From Delphinus delphis (taxonomy: Eukaryota > Chordata > Mammalia > Artiodactyla > Delphinidae), in NCBI RefSeq assembly GCF_949987515.2, contig NC_082694.2, positions 61,564,080 to 61,628,079 on the forward strand: a stretch of DNA of 64,000 nt. The letters are read 5' to 3'. A program made the translations under genes and the position numbers. The first letter of the stretch is position 1. The number at the start of each line of letters is the position of its first letter. Positions 61,201 through 64,000 of the stretch are shown piece after piece. The notes beneath the pieces were generated by a model. The model had not been told where the DNA came from. It saw only the letters and a program-made list of their open reading frames with translations, and did no database searches.

Positions 61201-62051
61201 AAGCAAGATGCTTTTTGACCCACCTCCTAGAGAAATGGAAATAAAAATAAAAATAAACAAATGGGACCTAATGAAACTTAAAAGCTTTTGCACAGCAAAG
61301 GAAAACATAAACAAGAAGAAAAGACAACCCTCAGAATGGGAGAAAATATTTTCAAAGGAAGCAAATGACAAAGGATTAATCTCCAAAATTTATAAGCAGC
61401 CCATGCAGCTCAATATCAAAAAAACAAACAACACAATGCAAAAATGCACAGAAGACCTAAATAGACATTTCTCCAAAGAAGATATACAGATTGCCAACAA
61501 GCACATGAAAGAATGCTCAACATCACTAATCATTAGAGAAATGCAAATCAAAACTACAATGAGGTATCATCTCACTCCAGTCAGAATGGCCATCCTCAAA
61601 AAATCTACAAACAGTAAATGCTCGAGAGGGTGTGGAGAAAAGGGAACCCTCTTGCACTGTTGGTGGGAATGTAAACTGATACAGCCACTATGGAGAACAG
61701 TATGGAGGTTCCTTAAAAAACTAAAAATAGAACTACCATATGACCCAGCAATACCACTACTGGGCATATACCCTGAGAAAACCATAATTCAAAGAGTCAT
61801 GTACCACAGTATTCATTGCAGCTCTATTTACAATAGCCAGGACATGGAAGCAACCTAAGTGTCTATCAACAGATGAATGGATAAAGAAGATGTGGCACAT
61901 GTATATAATGGAATATTACTCTGCCTTAAAAAGAAATGATATTGAGTTATTTGCAGTGAGGTGGATGGACCTAGAGACTGTCATACAGAGTGAAGTAAGT
62001 CTGAAAGAGAAAACCAAATACCATATTCTAACACATATATATGGAATCTAA
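58249..62051 (+). pseudogene. L1 ORF2 (endonuclease-reverse transcriptase), broken
   Basis: Length (3.8 kb) equals a normal ORF2. Order: apurinic-like endonuclease (58249-about 58970), reverse transcriptase (about 59590-60600), and a C-terminal CX3CX7HX4C zinc knuckle (about 61618-61673, [18 protein letters not shown]). In-frame stops: TAG 58450, TAA 59454, TGA 59748, TGA 60926. Frameshifts: near 59105, 60045 and between 61700 and 61845. The endonuclease acidic site reads IIVGGFN instead of GDFN, the SDH site reads SDFNAVR, and the polymerase FADD box reads FAVD. Dead in both activities. Confidence 0.92.
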
Positions 62052-62410
62052 AAAAAAAAAAATGGTTCTGAAGAACCTAGCAGCAGGACAGGAATAAAGA
62101 CGCAGATGTAGAGAATGGACTTGAGGACACGGGGAGGGGGAAGGGTAAGCTGGGACGAAGTAAGAGAGTGGCATGGACATATATACACTACCAAATGTAA
62201 AATAGATAGCTAGTGGGAAGCAGCCGCATAGCACAGGGAGATCAGCTCGGTGCACTGTGTCCACCTAGATGGGTGGGATAGGGAGGGTGGGAGGGAGACG
62301 CAAGAGGGAGGAGATATGGGGATATATGTATATGTATATCTGATTCACTTCGTTATAAAGCAGAAACTAACACACCCTTGTAAAGCAATTATACTCCAAT
62401 AAAGATGTTA
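62052..62410 (+). other. L1 3' UTR
   Basis: Contains a G-rich run (GGGGAGGGGGAAGGG near 62131-62145 and GGGAGGGTGGGAGGGAGACG near 62281-62300) typical of L1 3' UTRs. It ends CTCCAATAAAGATGTTAAAA. The 11.7-kb fragment carries the same family end in more diverged form. Confidence 0.85.
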
Positions 62411-62464
62411 AAAAAATTTTTTAAATAAGTCCAATTTCAAACTAAAAAAAAATGAATATTCATC

Positions 62465-63215
62465 CATCCATTCATTCATTCATTTCGTAGAAAGTGTGCA
62501 ACTCTGAATTTTTGTATATCTGTAAAAGTTTGCAACCATCACCACTATGTATTTCCATAATATTTTCATTATCCAAAAAGGAACCCAGTCACCATGAAGA
62601 ACAGTTGCTCTTCATCCTTTCCTCCGCCTCCATCTCTCAAGCCCCTGACAACTACTAATCTATCTTCTGTCTCTGTGGAGTTCCCTATTCTCAATTGATT
62701 CCCCCAAATAAACTGACCATAATGTAAGGTTTATTTCTGGACTCTGAAATATATTCCAGTGATGTTTATGTCTACCTTTATGCCAGTACCACACTGTCTT
62801 GATTACTGAAGATTTATAGTGAGTTTTGAAATCAGGAAATTTTATTTGAATTCTTCAATTATGTTGCTTTTTTCCAATTGTTTTTGCCTATTTTGGGTCT
62901 CTTGCATTGCCGTGTAAATTTTAGGATCAGGTTGGCAATTTCTGCAAAAAGTCAGCTGGAATTTGATTATTTATCTGTAGATCAATTTGGAGAGTATTGG
63001 AATCTTAACAAAATTAAGCTTTCCAATCTATGATTGTGCGATTTCTTTCTGTGTATTTAGATATTGTTTAATTTCTTTCAACAGTATTTTTCACTTATTT
63101 TGTACTAAATTTATTCTTAGGTATTTTATTGTTTTTGATACTGTTGTAAGTGGAATTATTTTCTTAATTTCATTTTCAGATTATTTATTGCTAGTGTATA
63201 AAAATACAATTGACT
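62465..63215 (-). mobile_element. Ancient L1, antisense, internally deleted
   Basis: On the minus strand, 63215-62698 decodes to a decayed ORF2 stretch (FLYTSNK; IKYLRINLV). 62697-62480 is an old L1 3' UTR (GATAGTGGTGATGG-type text read as ACCATCACCACTATG). Parts in between are missing. Confidence 0.65.
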
Positions 63216-63359
63216 TTAAAAAAAATTTATTTATTTATTTTTGGCTGCGTTGGGTCTTTGTGCAGGCTTTCTCTAGTTGCAGCTAGCAGGGGCTGCTGTT
63301 TGTTGCAGTGCACGGGCTTCTCATTGCGGTGGCTTCGCTAGCTGTGGAGCCTGGGCTCT
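63210..63359 (-). mobile_element. CHR-2-like SINE, partial, minus orientation
   Basis: TTATTTATTTATTTTTGGCT, GTTGGGTCTTTGTGCAGGCT and GTGGCTTCGCTAGCTG form the 3' half of a long SINE. Its head is missing and it abuts the next SINE. Confidence 0.82.
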
Positions 63360-63569
63360 AGGCTTCCCTGGTGGCACAGTGGTTACGAGTCCGCCTGCCG
63401 ATGCAGGGGACGCAGGTTCGTGTCCCGGTCCGGGAGGATCCCACATGCCGCAGAGCGGCTGGGCCAGTGAGCCATGGCCGCTGAGCCTGCGTGTCCGGAG
63501 CCTGTGCTCCGCAACGGGGGAGGCCACAACAGTGAGAGGCCCACGTACCGCAAAAAAAAAAAAAAAAAA
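63360..63569 (+). mobile_element. CHR SINE, plus orientation
   Basis: GGCTTCCCTGGTGGCACAGT to CACGTACCGC and an 18-base A tail, close to consensus. It directly joins the inverted partial SINE. Confidence 0.93.
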
Positions 63570-64000
63570 GAAGTCCTTGTCAATTCAAGCCATAAGAGTC
63601 CAAATCCAAAATTTTCTGGAGCCCACTTCAGAGAAAACCTATTGATAAAAGGAGGAAGTAGAAACTCCTTTCTTACAGCACCATGGAGGAATTTTAAATG
63701 TCTCCTGGATAGCAACAGATCATCAGGATAAGCTGAAATGTCCTCATTCCATTATAAACTTCTTAGCCCCCTAAGTTCCCCAGTCCAATCAGGAATACAG
63801 ATGGGCAAGTGGAGAGGTCCACCCAGGCGAGGTTTTAAAGGCAGAGTGGGAACTACGTGGGAATGAACTCTGGCATGAACTCAGAAGAATCTAGCCACAA
63901 AAGCCATTGCTCCTTTGATATCTGTTGGGTTGGATACTGTGCTTTGTTGCTGCCTTGAAGATTCCAGATTTGGACAAATCATTTTTCTTGCACATTGGAA
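63570..64000. other. Flank stretch, nothing recognised
   Basis: No named feature to the end of the window. Confidence 0.45.

Larger units (their letters stand above)
55220..62453 (+). mobile_element. Full-length but defective L1 LINE
   Basis: A 7.2-kb autonomous-type retrotransposon. It has a 5' UTR/promoter of about 2.1 kb (55220-57301), an ORF1 region, an ORF2 region, and a 3' UTR with AATAAA at 62398-62403. The 10-base GAATATTCAT occurs just before it (55210-55219) and after its second A-rich tail (62454-62463). Both ORFs are broken by stops and frameshifts and key catalytic residues are mutated, so it cannot move by itself. Confidence 0.93.

Noticed and set aside
1..64000. Search for CRISPR arrays, operons, phage or a novel defence-like system
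   Set aside because: The window is vertebrate chromosomal DNA with spliced-gene and retroposon architecture; no regularly spaced repeats with unique spacers or compact gene clusters exist.

Overview
This is ordinary mammalian nuclear DNA, almost certainly from a cetacean (whale, dolphin or porpoise). At least eighteen tRNA-derived SINEs of the CHR type are scattered through it. They open with a GGCTTCCCTGGTGGC-type head, and many have A tails and clean target-site duplications. No ruminant Bov-B or Bov-tA elements were recognised. A 7.2-kb L1, older L1, L2, MIR, MER5A and MaLR-like remnants complete the repeat content.

Only one protein-coding exon is clearly supported: exon 1 of CRIM1 (cysteine-rich motor neuron 1) on the minus strand. 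Its coding part runs from the ATG at 30831 down to a GTAAGG splice donor just below 30501. It encodes a signal peptide and most of an IGFBP-like cysteine-rich module. A CpG island of about 1.9 kb (about 30030-31890) surrounds it and must contain the promoter. Everything to the left (1-30500) is the 5' part of CRIM1 intron 1. Everything to the right (about 31400-64000) is upstream flank. The plus-strand side of the island could start a divergent non-coding transcript, with a possible splice donor at 32067/32068.

Layout: 1-25 kb is intron with nine CHR SINEs, old L2 and MIR copies and a short 5'-truncated L1. From 25.0 to 37.6 kb there is no recognisable CHR SINE; this gap contains the promoter. 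From 37.6 to 55 kb the flank is repeat-rich, with nested old elements, several SINEs and one decayed coding-like segment (45.29-46.11 kb) of unknown parentage. From 55.2 to 62.45 kb lies a structurally full-length but inactivated L1. From 62.46 to 63.6 kb there are an old antisense L1 and two abutting SINEs.

I looked for an undescribed system and did not find one. The most useful observations are the mutated active sites and double 3' tail of the L1, a tandem SINE array sharing one target sequence, an inverted SINE pair in intron 1, the SINE-free promoter neighbourhood, the unidentified coding-like remnant, and the possible divergent transcript. All family names come from recognition by eye; no alignment or database search was run, and boundaries of old repeats are approximate.
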